Numbered from the stretch's first letter, positions 31,156 through 38,520 are shown. The stretch is 64,000 bases of DNA from Sinohyriopsis cumingii (GCA_028554795.2 CM068824.1:164480130-164544129), one strand, 5' to 3'. Numbers and translations: made by a program. Notes: a model not told the origin generated them from the letters alone.

Positions 31156-31601
31156 TATTAATATTCATTTGTTCAATCTCCGAGTAAATACTGATCATTG
31201 CCGAAAATTCTGGATCGGAGATAACGCCATCATTGAGACTCTCCGAAAGCAGCGATGATAATCTCGAATACGCGCCGTTGACCTGGGATAATTTATTCTT
31301 GTATAATGATAACTTTTCACTCGTGCACGAGGAGATTTTTTTCGCTACGATATTGAGAACACCAGCGATTGTCGTTGTTGACGAGATTATTATCGTTGCA
31401 ACGATTGGCGCGATTGTTGTTACCGCGGATAAAATTATTCCAGCACCGGCGACTACCGCAGATACCGCGTACACAGCAACGTCAATGGTAACTAATCTAC
31501 GCTGGTATTTTTTTTATTTTTGTTTGATATTCGTCGAGGAGTTTTTTTAGCGAATCCTGCCATGATCGCGCCTGATTGTAACGGTAGTCAGATGCGGTCA
31601 T
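31070..31601 (-). pseudogene. Small membrane protein gene split by an A8-run frameshift, function unknown
   Basis: The gene seems to start at ATG 31601 and runs about 30 codons of charged helix (RYNQARSWQDSLKKLLDEY), after which that frame stops at 31497-31499. The coding sense continues in the neighbouring frame: a strongly hydrophobic segment (VSAVVAGAGIILSAVTTI then PIVATIIISSTTTIAGVL), a Ser/Lys-rich helix, and NDGVISDPEFSAMISIYSEI, which looks like a lone EF-hand-like loop. The shift lies in an 8-base run at 31508-31515. The second frame has no ATG (only GTG at 31474), which supports one broken gene. A one- or two-span membrane topology is likely. I do not recognise the family. Confidence 0.6.
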
Positions 31602-31631
31602 TTATTAGTATCTTACGATAACAATTACGGA

Positions 31632-32972
31632 TTATTGCGTATATTCGGATAAAAATTCGAAAAATATAACATAATACACTGGTCCCATGTTGGTTCTATC
31701 TGGTGGTTCTAGCACAAATGTGACCTTGTAACCTGCGGCCATAAAGTAATTAAAATTTTCGTCGAAAGTGTCATGTGGGACTTTTATTTTAAATTTTATC
31801 GGAGCTTGAAGAAATATTCGATATACTCCAGTAATTGGCGGGGTAAATTTAAATATGTTATTCTCGGGTGTCCATGCGCCCTCTTGTGTCTCTACCATAA
31901 ATGGAACACGGCATTGTATATTTTTTGCTTCTACTTCCGCTGGTATCGAAATACGCGATAATCTTCCAAGATTCAGTGGTGATATTTTTGTGTTAATATC
32001 GCTAATTTTTGTAGATGCGTCGAGAAGATCCTCGTTGATTTTTTTTATTTTCTCATCTGTCAATTCACGCATCGCGTTAAACCCCCTAGTAAATTCGGGA
32101 ACAACAACATCGCTGAGTTTATTAATTTCCTTGTTGATATCGTCGATTGTTGCTCTCTGACCTAACGAGATATTTATTTTGGTAATTTCCTCGTTAATGG
32201 ATTTTACTCTCTCGATGAGATCGCTGTGTGATGTTCTATCGGCTTTTTGAAATATTAATGCACGTGCCGATTCAATCTCTCTGTTGATTTGGGCGATATC
32301 TTCGTTTATTTTCTTTGTTTTCTCGGTAAGATCGTTATGTGATGTTCTATCGGCTTTTTGAAATATTAATGCACGTGCCGATTCAATCTCTCTGTTGATT
32401 TGGGCGATATCTTCGTTGATTTTCTTTGTTTTCTCGATGAGATCGCTGTGTGTAGTTGAGGAGGTTTCGATGAATTTTTTTATATCCTCGTCGAGTTTTT
32501 TATTGAGATTTTTTGATGTATCGTCTAGTTTTTTAAGATCGTTAGTTAGCTTGGTAAATCTTTTTATCATTCTGTCCTGAAGATCGTCGTGTAATGCTTT
32601 ATCGGCCTTTAGAAGCATCGCCGCTGATAGCTCTTTGTCGGATTTTTCTACATCCGCGATATTAGCCTTTAGTGGCAATACCGCTAATAGATCGGTAATA
32701 TCAGCTATAGATTTCAACACTAATTCCGATTGACGAGTAAACTGACTAATATGATCATTATATTCTTCTCGCTTGATTATATCAGTTATTTTCACGTTGC
32801 TGGTGTGTAATCGCCCTTCGGTATTTTGAAAAACAGCAACTTCGCCAGGGTCCACCTCTGACAGCGATAGAAGATTGTTAATATCGCTCTTGGTTGCGAA
32901 CTTTGATAGATCGACGTCAGTCACTTCTGCTTTTTCCTTCCTGTAGATAAATCTACCGTAAATATCAACCAT
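31632..32972 (-). CDS. Fibre-like protein: long coiled coil with C-terminal head
   Basis: 446 residues from ATG at 32972. The N-terminal ~90 residues (YGRFIYRKEKAEVTDVDLSK) could be a capsid-anchoring tail. Residues ~90-345 are heptad-type coiled coil with repeated blocks; two copies of a 37-residue unit (KTKKINEDIAQINREIESAR plus ALIFQKADRTSH) are nearly identical at DNA level (111-bp repeat around 32230-32452). The last ~100 residues are a compact beta-rich domain (FMVETQEGAWTPENNIFKFT and GVYRIFLQAPIKFKIKVPHD), reminiscent of trimeric C1q/TNF-type or adenovirus-type heads. The tail-shaft-head plan suggests host attachment. Its start overlaps the protease end by 8 bp. The frame is intact. 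Confidence 0.75.
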   Translation of the reverse strand: MVDIYGRFIYRKEKAEVTDVDLSKFATKSDINNLLSLSEVDPGEVAVFQNTEGRLHTSNVKITDIIKREEYNDHISQFTRQSELVLKSIADITDLLAVLPLKANIADVEKSDKELSAAMLLKADKALHDDLQDRMIKRFTKLTNDLKKLDDTSKNLNKKLDEDIKKFIETSSTTHSDLIEKTKKINEDIAQINREIESARALIFQKADRTSHNDLTEKTKKINEDIAQINREIESARALIFQKADRTSHSDLIERVKSINEEITKINISLGQRATIDDINKEINKLSDVVVPEFTRGFNAMRELTDEKIKKINEDLLDASTKISDINTKISPLNLGRLSRISIPAEVEAKNIQCRVPFMVETQEGAWTPENNIFKFTPPITGVYRIFLQAPIKFKIKVPHDTFDENFNYFMAAGYKVTFVLEPPDRTNMGPVYYVIFFEFLSEYTQ

Positions 32973-33303
32973 GATATTTATCTACGGCGTATTCAAATAC
33001 AATTTTGTGATAAGGACCGGATGATTTTGAAATTGCGTCAAGAACATTAATTGACTCCGGGCCGCATATCGGTGGATCAGCTAATGTTTGTGTTGGAAGA
33101 GTCGAATACCAAATCGGAAGATTTAGTTTTGACAAATAGCTGATAAATTCATTTGGCGGTGCTAATCCATAAGAGTCAAAATAAACGACTTCGCGAGGAT
33201 TAATCGCGTAGGCGACCCAGTGTGTGCCAGGACCGGTATTTTTATCGAGATTAATTATTCCTGTCTCGGTAGGGTTTGGTTTTTCTGGTAGTTGATCCCG
33301 CAT
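32965..33303 (-). CDS. Adenain-type cysteine protease
   Basis: 112 residues from ATG at 33303. The catalytic set of the adenovirus-protease/Ulp1 clan is visible in order: His 28 in GTHWVAYAI, Asp 43 in VYFDSYGLAPP, Gln 72 (oxyanion) and Cys 80 in PPICGPESINVLDAI. It would mature capsid precursors, and candidate sites occur in the pVI-like protein. It is short because N-terminal extensions are absent. The replacement of the usual CGxF by CGPES is noteworthy but keeps the nucleophile context. It lies between the fibre-like gene and the basic capsid protein. The frame is intact. Confidence 0.9.
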   Translation of the reverse strand: MRDQLPEKPNPTETGIINLDKNTGPGTHWVAYAINPREVVYFDSYGLAPPNEFISYLSKLNLPIWYSTLPTQTLADPPICGPESINVLDAISKSSGPYHKIVFEYAVDKYHG

Positions 33304-33356
33304 AAATACGCCTCTGAAAAATTTTATTTTTTTATTCTTTGCTTCGCTAAGTAAAT

Positions 33357-33821
33357 CTAAATTTGAATAGGCCGTGCTAATCTTAGGCCGGATCCGTACG
33401 GGGGTCGTCTTAGATAAAGGCCGTTCCCCTTTTTTTTACCGTATCTCCCTCCGGTAACTTTTCGCATTACTGTGGAGCCTAATTCAGAACCTAAACCTCC
33501 GAGCGCGCCTAATCCGAATGCCCTTCCAATCGCCGGAAGAGCCATTTTCGCTAGCCCCAATAGAGCAGCAGGGAAAATACCGCCTGTTTTGACCATATCT
33601 CTGATGGCGCCTATGGAAAGACTCACATGAACGCCGGAATTTAATGATTTGGCCTTGGTAAATCGTTCACGTTGACCTCTAGTTAGCGACAGTTTGTTAG
33701 GCCCACCGTGAATCTGATCGTTTTTCAGTGTTAATTTCATACCGCATCGCTTTGATATCGCTGTTTGGAGTTTTTTCATCTGACCTGGGGTCAGAGTTAC
33801 ACTGACGTGTTCGTATGGCAT
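33357..33821 (-). CDS. Small basic, Gly-rich minor capsid/core protein
   Basis: 154 residues from ATG at 33821. The N-terminal half is a repeated 'x-x-L-T-x-x-Q' pattern (VSVTLTPGQMKKLQTAISKR, KLSLTRGQRERFTKAKSL, then HVSLSIGAIRDMVKTGG). The middle is a hydrophobic Gly/Ala-rich amphipathic segment (FPAALLGLAKMALPAIGRAF), and the tail is basic (GGRYGKKKGNGLYLRRPPYG then SGLRLARP). It resembles adenovirus-like small core or membrane-active proteins. The three-fold Q-type repeat and GSGLR tail motif are shared with the pVI-like protein's tail. A decayed relative is at 16722-16871. The role is inferred from composition and position. Confidence 0.65.
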   Translation of the reverse strand: MPYEHVSVTLTPGQMKKLQTAISKRCGMKLTLKNDQIHGGPNKLSLTRGQRERFTKAKSLNSGVHVSLSIGAIRDMVKTGGIFPAALLGLAKMALPAIGRAFGLGALGGLGSELGSTVMRKVTGGRYGKKKGNGLYLRRPPYGSGLRLARPIQI

Positions 33822-33854
33822 ATTAATAACCGCTTAATCTAAATTTGGAATTTG

Positions 33855-35225
33855 TCACATGTTCTCGACTGGAGCATCGATGACTCTCATTCTGCCGCTG
33901 ATTCCTTCCAGTATCATTGTTCTATCGCTGAGGATTACCGCGATGGCTCTTGCAGGTCCGTTTGTGTTAATTCTGGCTTTGAAATGGATATCAACGACGG
34001 ATTGTTTTACCAAATCGAGATGCTCCAGGGAAAAGTAATAGATAGGATAGCGAGTATTAAAATCCAACTGTGATATTTGCAATCCGGTATCGATATTTTG
34101 ATCGCGGCCCATGAAACTTAGCAATCGATGATACGCGCGAGCAGTCGAAAAATTTTCAAAATCGATGGCTATTTCCTCCGATGGTTCTTGTTGCCCGTTT
34201 ATCCTTAGTGAAACGTTTGTTGCATCGAATTTATCGAATATCATGTGACTGCGATCTTGATTATATCTATCTGCAGATTGAAGGGCAACAAAGATGTGTC
34301 TAGGTGCCGAAACACCTTGTTGTGACGCAATTCGCCAAGTAAATATTCCGTTGATATTAACATCGCAGGAGTCGGTCATCGTTGTCAACCAGGACATGAC
34401 GGATTTTCCGCCTTGATTCATGAATGATAATAATTTTTCTTCCTCTAGCATCGATGTAACTATCGCTGGCATCCACAAGGTAAATTTAGTTAGGATTACC
34501 TTGCCTGCATCACCGGGATCTCGCCAGATGGCTTTGTTATTGCCAGCAGCGTCTCGAACGAAAGTTATCGTGTGTTTTGCTCCGTAAATAACTTTTCTGA
34601 AATGCCTGCAAAATCCAAAAATGTGAGATAGCGGAATTGCGCAGGAAAATCTTCGTTCATTTCCCCTTAACATAGCCCTTCTCGTGGCAAATCCAAGGTT
34701 ATAATTGTCCTTGATGCCGATCACCACTGAAAGAACATCGGCGGGGGCGGCGCCAGTGGCATCTCTCGGCCTACCGATATCATACGGTAAATGTTCAGGG
34801 GCATCGAAGTTATCTTTGGCGAACATCATACTAGGACCGGCTGACCTGGTAAAATCATCCGAGTATCTCGCTAGTCCTATTATCGTCGTTGCTATATCAA
34901 CGTTGTCCGTAATTGATTCGATCTCTCTTCCGTCGATCATGTAAGTGGCGCTCTTGAATAATGCCATGATGCCGTTGTTGACAAACCCAACAGCAAAATC
35001 TGCATCGTAGTTGGTATCATCGTTTTTTACCATTCTGCCAACAACCTCGATATATGCCTCAGATGGAAGAAAATACCTTGTTGTATCGTGGACTTGAATT
35101 TCCAAGCGACTATCAGTATTTGGCGTCACTGCGTCGTACGAGAAATACTGGAAATCTCGCACGGATGAGTCCCTGCCTACAGGCTCGTCCATGTCGAACA
35201 CTTCATTTGACACTTGTGCGAACAT
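33855..35225 (-). CDS. Candidate major capsid protein (double jelly-roll type)
   Basis: 456 residues from ATG at 35225. The whole length is a beta-strand-rich pattern without membrane or catalytic motifs: VRDFQYFSYDAVTPNTDSRL, FVNNGIMALFKSATYMIDGR, RFSCAIPLSHIFGFCRHFRK, HTITFVRDAAGNNKAIWRD, then PIYYFSLEHLDLVKQSVVDI and AIAVILSDRTMI at the end. I recognise these conserved blocks from a widespread family of invertebrate element-encoded capsid-like proteins. Size and central position in the structural block fit the major capsid protein that would form hexon-like trimers. A double jelly roll cannot be proven without structure prediction. It is spaced 15 bp from the pVI-like gene and 33 bp from the basic protein. 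The frame is intact. Confidence 0.75.
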   Translation of the reverse strand: MFAQVSNEVFDMDEPVGRDSSVRDFQYFSYDAVTPNTDSRLEIQVHDTTRYFLPSEAYIEVVGRMVKNDDTNYDADFAVGFVNNGIMALFKSATYMIDGREIESITDNVDIATTIIGLARYSDDFTRSAGPSMMFAKDNFDAPEHLPYDIGRPRDATGAAPADVLSVVIGIKDNYNLGFATRRAMLRGNERRFSCAIPLSHIFGFCRHFRKVIYGAKHTITFVRDAAGNNKAIWRDPGDAGKVILTKFTLWMPAIVTSMLEEEKLLSFMNQGGKSVMSWLTTMTDSCDVNINGIFTWRIASQQGVSAPRHIFVALQSADRYNQDRSHMIFDKFDATNVSLRINGQQEPSEEIAIDFENFSTARAYHRLLSFMGRDQNIDTGLQISQLDFNTRYPIYYFSLEHLDLVKQSVVDIHFKARINTNGPARAIAVILSDRTMILEGISGRMRVIDAPVENM

Positions 35226-35240
35226 TTATTATTAAGAATA

Positions 35241-35783
35241 TCATCTAAAACGAAGACCGCTGCCTGAAATGAAGCTTGTATTTGCTAGATTTGTCTTAGC
35301 AACTTTATTTGCTAGATTTGTCTTAGCAATTTCCTTTGCTAGATTTATGTTAGCAACTTCATTTGCAAGATTTGTATTTGCAATTTCCTGCGCTATATTT
35401 GTCTTAGCAACTTCCTGCGCTAGATCGTTTATTTTTTTATTTGCTGCGTCGTTTATGGCTTTACTGACTTCGGGTGGCATTTCTCTGGTGATGGGTAATT
35501 TGACGGGTTGTTTTTTGCGCACTAAATTTAATATTTTACTTTTGACAGCATTGAAACCCTTGCTGGCCAAATTACCGATACCAGAAATGGCAGTCTCGCC
35601 GATCTTTCCTATTGCTTTTAACCCGAACTGTTTGATCACGGGTCCGATTTTAGGTATTATTCGCGTAACGAGACTTCCAATGATATCACCGAATCCATTG
35701 CCGTGGATATATTTGTACACGGGCAATCTAGAGTTTACTATGCGGACCTGTTTGGGTCTGCGCTGATGTTTGTGAACAATTAT
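35241..35783 (-). pseudogene. pVI-like membrane-active minor capsid protein, start codon apparently lost
   Basis: The open frame extends upstream of the TTG at 35726 to an in-frame TGA; in between is conserved VRIVNSRLPVYK but no ATG. The relic at 11018-11290 has ATG exactly where this copy has ATA (35781-35783), so the start was probably lost by one substitution. Architecture: short N-terminus, a candidate adenain site IHGN/G, an amphipathic Gly/Ile-rich helix region (SLVTRIIPKIGPVIKQFGLK), a basic segment (KILNLVRKKQPVKL), then five 9-residue repeats (AKTNLANEV type), a second candidate site ISGS/G and the tail GLRFR. This parallels adenovirus pVI, cleaved at both ends. Function inferred. 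Confidence 0.65.
35270..35422. repeat. 27-bp tandem repeat inside the pVI-like gene
   Basis: About five and a half copies of a 27-bp unit (plus-strand GCTAGATTTGTCTTAGCAAC with TTCATTT or TTCCTT), encoding A-x-E-(V/I)-A-x-(T/I)-N-(L/I) repeats. The frame is preserved. Confidence 0.9.
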
Positions 35784-35803
35784 GTTATTTCAATTGTGTT
35801 GTT

Positions 35804-37564
35804 TTAATCGATGAGCTCATCGACAAGTTCCTTGTAAATGTGAGAATTAATGATGCCACCGCGGAATAACCGCTGACAAATATCTGAGGCTTCGTTGATT
35901 ACTTCGCGAGAGTTATTTCCTGCTCGTTTTCCTCCGATTAATACCTCGAGGCGAGACACGTCGTTGACAACACTGTCAGGGCAAATTGTATATCCGCTTC
36001 CTGTCTTTGGTTTTGGAAATTGCGATGGCGATAACGCTTCCTCGAATTTTTCTCCTGACGATGTCCCTGATGACGACGTTAGTGGCGAATATATTTCTGG
36101 TGAAGATGAAGGGGTACCCTTAAAAACCCAACCCTCTGCTGGATCAATACCCCATCTTATTTTGGGGGTAGGTAAGGGACCCTTCCAGTTTGTCAGTTCG
36201 GGGTCGAAAGGGGGTAATGGTTCGGGGGAGGGGATGTAGGGCCTGACTGATGTATAAACATCTCTAGTAGATGGTGGACTTTTTGTCGCTGTCGATATTT
36301 CTCTAGTAGATGGTGGACTTTTTGCCGCTGCCACTTTTGTTGATTTGTATTGATCAACCTTCAATAAAAATTTTGCAAAATTTTCATCATTGTAAACTAT
36401 CGGTTTTCCTAAACTACCAAAATAAATTATCGCCTGCCAATCAATTTCTCCGACTTTATCAGCAATATCTTTTCTCAAAATTAAATTTTTAATTTCCCGA
36501 GAATCATTCGCAGCAACTACTATTTTTTTAATATCGTCATCGATTAAATTCATATGTTCTTTGTTCAAATAATTATCTGCGGGTAATTTAGGATCAATTA
36601 TTAATGAGCCATTGTACACAGATGGTTTATATTCGCTTGGTTGAGTTACTGGTTCCTGATCACTCTGATCTTTTTTCTTTTTTGATTTTCTCTCTTTTTT
36701 CTGAGGTGTAATTTTTTCTTTTGGTCTAGCTCCTAATTCCTGTGGTTGAATATCTTCTTCCTGTAGTTGAATTATTGGTTCCTGTGGCATTACTTTTCCT
36801 TTTCGTGTTTTAGCTTTTTCTTCCTTCTCCTGTTGTTTTCTTTCCTTCGCGTGCTGTTTTATATCTTCCGCTAGTTGCTTATTATGATTATATCTATCGT
36901 CTGCTGCTTCTAAAAATCTTCTAAAAAATGGATCCCTTTCACTCGCCTGTGTTTTTTCCGCATAAACTTTATATAACATACCATACCAACTATTACGGGT
37001 TTTATATTTTCCCTTTCCTATTTCAGTCAAATATTCATTTCGAGCACTAAACATATCTTCCGCAAATTGACCAATTCGATCTATGGAATACAGTGTCGAG
37101 AGCGGTCGTGATATTATTTCCCATCCCTCATCGGTGAAATTTTCTCTTAAATTCTCGATATTAAACTTCCCTTTTTTTACTCCCGGTTTTCCTACTACGG
37201 TTTTTCCCTTACTACCTGTTTTATAAGCAATTGCAGGTTGTCGCCCTTGTGCTGCTGCTGCTATTGCTAATCGCTCGGGTAATGTTCGTGATTGTTCCTC
37301 AATACCTTTCAACATAGGAAAAATTCCCTTTTTCTTAGTATCCGGATCTTTTTCGTCACCAAATACAACTTGCTCGATTGTTCCGGTAACTGGCTCCAAC
37401 CATTTCGATGATGCCTCAGCAATTCCATGTTGTATATCTTCGTAACCACGAACATTTCTCTTGAATAATTGTTTTGTCGGAATAAGCTTCTTTAATGCCG
37501 CTAATTGCTCTCGCGCTAATCTGGCAGAATGAGGCTCTCCAACTCTACTAGCTTTTCGACTCAT
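35804..37564 (-). CDS. Large accessory/scaffold-type protein with conserved C-terminal domain
   Basis: 586 residues from ATG at 37564. The N-terminal ~120 residues are helical with ARLAREQLAALKKLIPTKQL and SSKWLEPVTGTIEQVVFGD. A middle Lys/Glu/Gln-rich region (QQEKEEKAKTRKGK, KKERKSKKKKDQSDQE) and Pro/Ser-rich spacer (two STREISTATKSPPSTRDV-type repeats) look disordered. The last ~55 residues (VSRLEVLIGGKRAGNNSREV and CQRLFRGGIINSHIYKELVD) form a compact conserved domain, also kept in the relic at 11304. A GSGY motif precedes it and might be a processing point. Length and disorder fit a scaffold or core protein packed with the genome (inference). It is first in the right-hand block. The frame is intact. 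Confidence 0.65.
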   Translation of the reverse strand: MSRKASRVGEPHSARLAREQLAALKKLIPTKQLFKRNVRGYEDIQHGIAEASSKWLEPVTGTIEQVVFGDEKDPDTKKKGIFPMLKGIEEQSRTLPERLAIAAAAQGRQPAIAYKTGSKGKTVVGKPGVKKGKFNIENLRENFTDEGWEIISRPLSTLYSIDRIGQFAEDMFSARNEYLTEIGKGKYKTRNSWYGMLYKVYAEKTQASERDPFFRRFLEAADDRYNHNKQLAEDIKQHAKERKQQEKEEKAKTRKGKVMPQEPIIQLQEEDIQPQELGARPKEKITPQKKERKSKKKKDQSDQEPVTQPSEYKPSVYNGSLIIDPKLPADNYLNKEHMNLIDDDIKKIVVAANDSREIKNLILRKDIADKVGEIDWQAIIYFGSLGKPIVYNDENFAKFLLKVDQYKSTKVAAAKSPPSTREISTATKSPPSTRDVYTSVRPYIPSPEPLPPFDPELTNWKGPLPTPKIRWGIDPAEGWVFKGTPSSSPEIYSPLTSSSGTSSGEKFEEALSPSQFPKPKTGSGYTICPDSVVNDVSRLEVLIGGKRAGNNSREVINEASDICQRLFRGGIINSHIYKELVDELID

Positions 37565-37636
37565 ATTATTTTCAACTATATTGTTTTAATGCGAGGTAAA
37601 ATTAGGATCAGCAGCCAAACTTTGCAAACTTCGTCG

Positions 37637-37842
37637 ACACCAGAATAAATTCCCCCCCCCCTTTTTTTCCTTGTCTAGAATCATTGAATTTGCACACAAA
37701 AAATTGCAGTCGGGAGTGAATTTACGCAAATTAATTTTCGTAGGAAGGCTTATTTTTGAAATCTGAGGCTTCTACGGGAAATGTTCTCGTAGGAGGCTTT
37801 ATTTTGGCGGAACCGTCTGGTCTGTAGAACTTCCCTGCTGCT
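37637..37842 (-). repeat. Right terminal inverted repeat
   Basis: Reverse complement of 22911-23118 with two one-base length differences in and beside the C/G run (37651-37662 region). It ends CTTCCCTGCTGCT at 37842. The 72 bp between it and the last gene's ATG probably contain that gene's promoter. Confidence 0.97.
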
Positions 37843-37849
37843 CCAGGTA
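37843..37849. other. Right target-site duplication of the Polinton
   Basis: CCAGGTA, identical to 22904-22910; the gypsy frame resumes through it (PGKTVATVEVIG). Confidence 0.9.
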
Positions 37850-38087
37850 AAACAGTAGCAACTGTGGAAGTTATTGGAACTGATGACATTACACAACCTG
37901 ATCAGGAACCTAGCATGATACAGCAAGAGCCTTGTATTGTAAATTGCGCACATACAGCTGACAGTTCTGAAAGGGATAAATTTGAAAATTGCACAAGACC
38001 ATAGATTGGATTTGCCGGACTATGATTTGACTTCCGACGAAAAATTGTATTTCCAAGAATTTATTGGGAGAAATAGAGATAAGTTGG
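37850..38087 (+). pseudogene. Gypsy polyprotein, linker between protease and RT
   Basis: It continues the protease frame after the Polinton: KTVATVEVIGTDDITQP, then Gln/Glu-rich residues, a frameshift around 37975-37990, then LDLPDYDLTSDEKLYFQEFI and GRNRDKL, the segment that precedes the RT in gypsy elements. It ends in the SINE target duplication. Confidence 0.75.
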
Positions 38088-38349
38088 GGCCTCGAGTGGC
38101 CGAGTGGTCTAAAACGCTTTCAGTTACGGATCAATGCCATGTCACCTCTGTCTGCGTGGGTTCGATTCTCAGATTCGGCTAATGTGGTTATGTGAGAAAG
38201 CTTGCCAGTAGCTTCTCGTGGGTCGGTGGTTCTTTCTGGGGTTTTCCCGGGTTCTTCCTCCACCATTAATACTGGCCTACTGTATAGCCTATCGTGTGCT
38301 GAAAAATGGCGTTAAACCATACAACAACAACAACAACAAGAACAACAAC
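38088..38349 (+). repeat. tRNA-derived SINE, full length, with target duplication
   Basis: The head contains a pol III A box (TGGCCGAGTGGTCTAAAACG) and B box (GGGTTCGATTCTC), like a Ser/Leu tRNA. The body includes AAAGCTTGCCAGTAGCTTCT and CCATTAATACTGGC. The tail is (CAA)n. It is flanked by AGAGATAAGTTG (38076-38087) and AGAGATATGTTA (38350-38361), imperfect 12-bp duplications. Relatives are at 21888-22052 and 53652-53875. Confidence 0.92.
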
Positions 38350-38500
38350 AGAGATATGTTAGCAGTGGACTCATCAGAATTAGGGTGTGCATATATATAT
38401 ACCAACATAAAATTGACAATGTCAATGAGAAACATGTTATGCAAAGATTCTCCAGAACCAACCCTATACAAAAAGCAGAAATTCACAGACAAGTTAGTTT
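38350..38500 (+). pseudogene. Gypsy polyprotein, segment just before the RT
   Basis: After the SINE the reading continues: AVDSSELGCA, then in another frame HKIDNVNEKHVMQRFSRTNP and IQKAEIHRQV. This is the usual 'H-x-I-x-T/N ... R-x-x-R-T/NP' motif that leads into gypsy reverse transcriptase. RT itself is not present downstream. Confidence 0.7.
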
Positions 38501-38520
38501 TTGGGGCTACCCATAACTCT

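Larger units (their letters stand above)
22911..37842. mobile_element. Polinton/Maverick-like (adintovirus-like) element, nearly complete
   Basis: A 14,932-bp unit bounded by ~207-bp inverted repeats and 7-bp duplications. It encodes the core gene set of this class: FtsK/HerA-type packaging ATPase, retroviral-type integrase, family-B-like DNA polymerase, adenain-type protease, a candidate double-jelly-roll major capsid protein, minor capsid candidates and a fibre-like protein. Such elements replicate by protein-primed DNA synthesis and can in principle form virions. Extra genes here are a zinc-ribbon/PLA2 protein, an SF1 helicase joined to the polymerase, and an HNH endonuclease. About eleven frames are intact; three are split at homopolymer runs and one lost its start codon. 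It inserted into a gypsy polyprotein. Confidence 0.93.
21603..38520 (+). mobile_element. Old Ty3/gypsy retrotransposon, interrupted by a Polinton and two SINEs
   Basis: Pieces of one gypsy polyprotein lie in order on the plus strand: gag-like end (21603-21887), a SINE fragment, aspartic protease (22245-22910), the 14.9 kb Polinton insertion, pol continuation (37843-38087), a complete SINE, and the RT-proximal segment (38350-38500). The reading frame resumes exactly across the Polinton target duplication. The RT core, RNase H, integrase and LTRs were not found, so both ends are truncated or unrecognisable. Confidence 0.8.

Noticed and set aside
30349-32580. Several plus-strand frames inside the structural block
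   Set aside because: All are shadows of the long, intact minus-strand genes and have no motifs of their own.
35269-35766. Plus-strand 165-codon frame antisense to the pVI-like gene
   Set aside because: It exists only because the 27-bp repeat is open in several frames; the minus-strand sense has conservation with the relic at 11018-11290.
38091-38182. Possible Ser/Leu tRNA
   Set aside because: Same reasoning: imperfect cloverleaf, followed by a SINE body and (CAA)n tail with target duplication.
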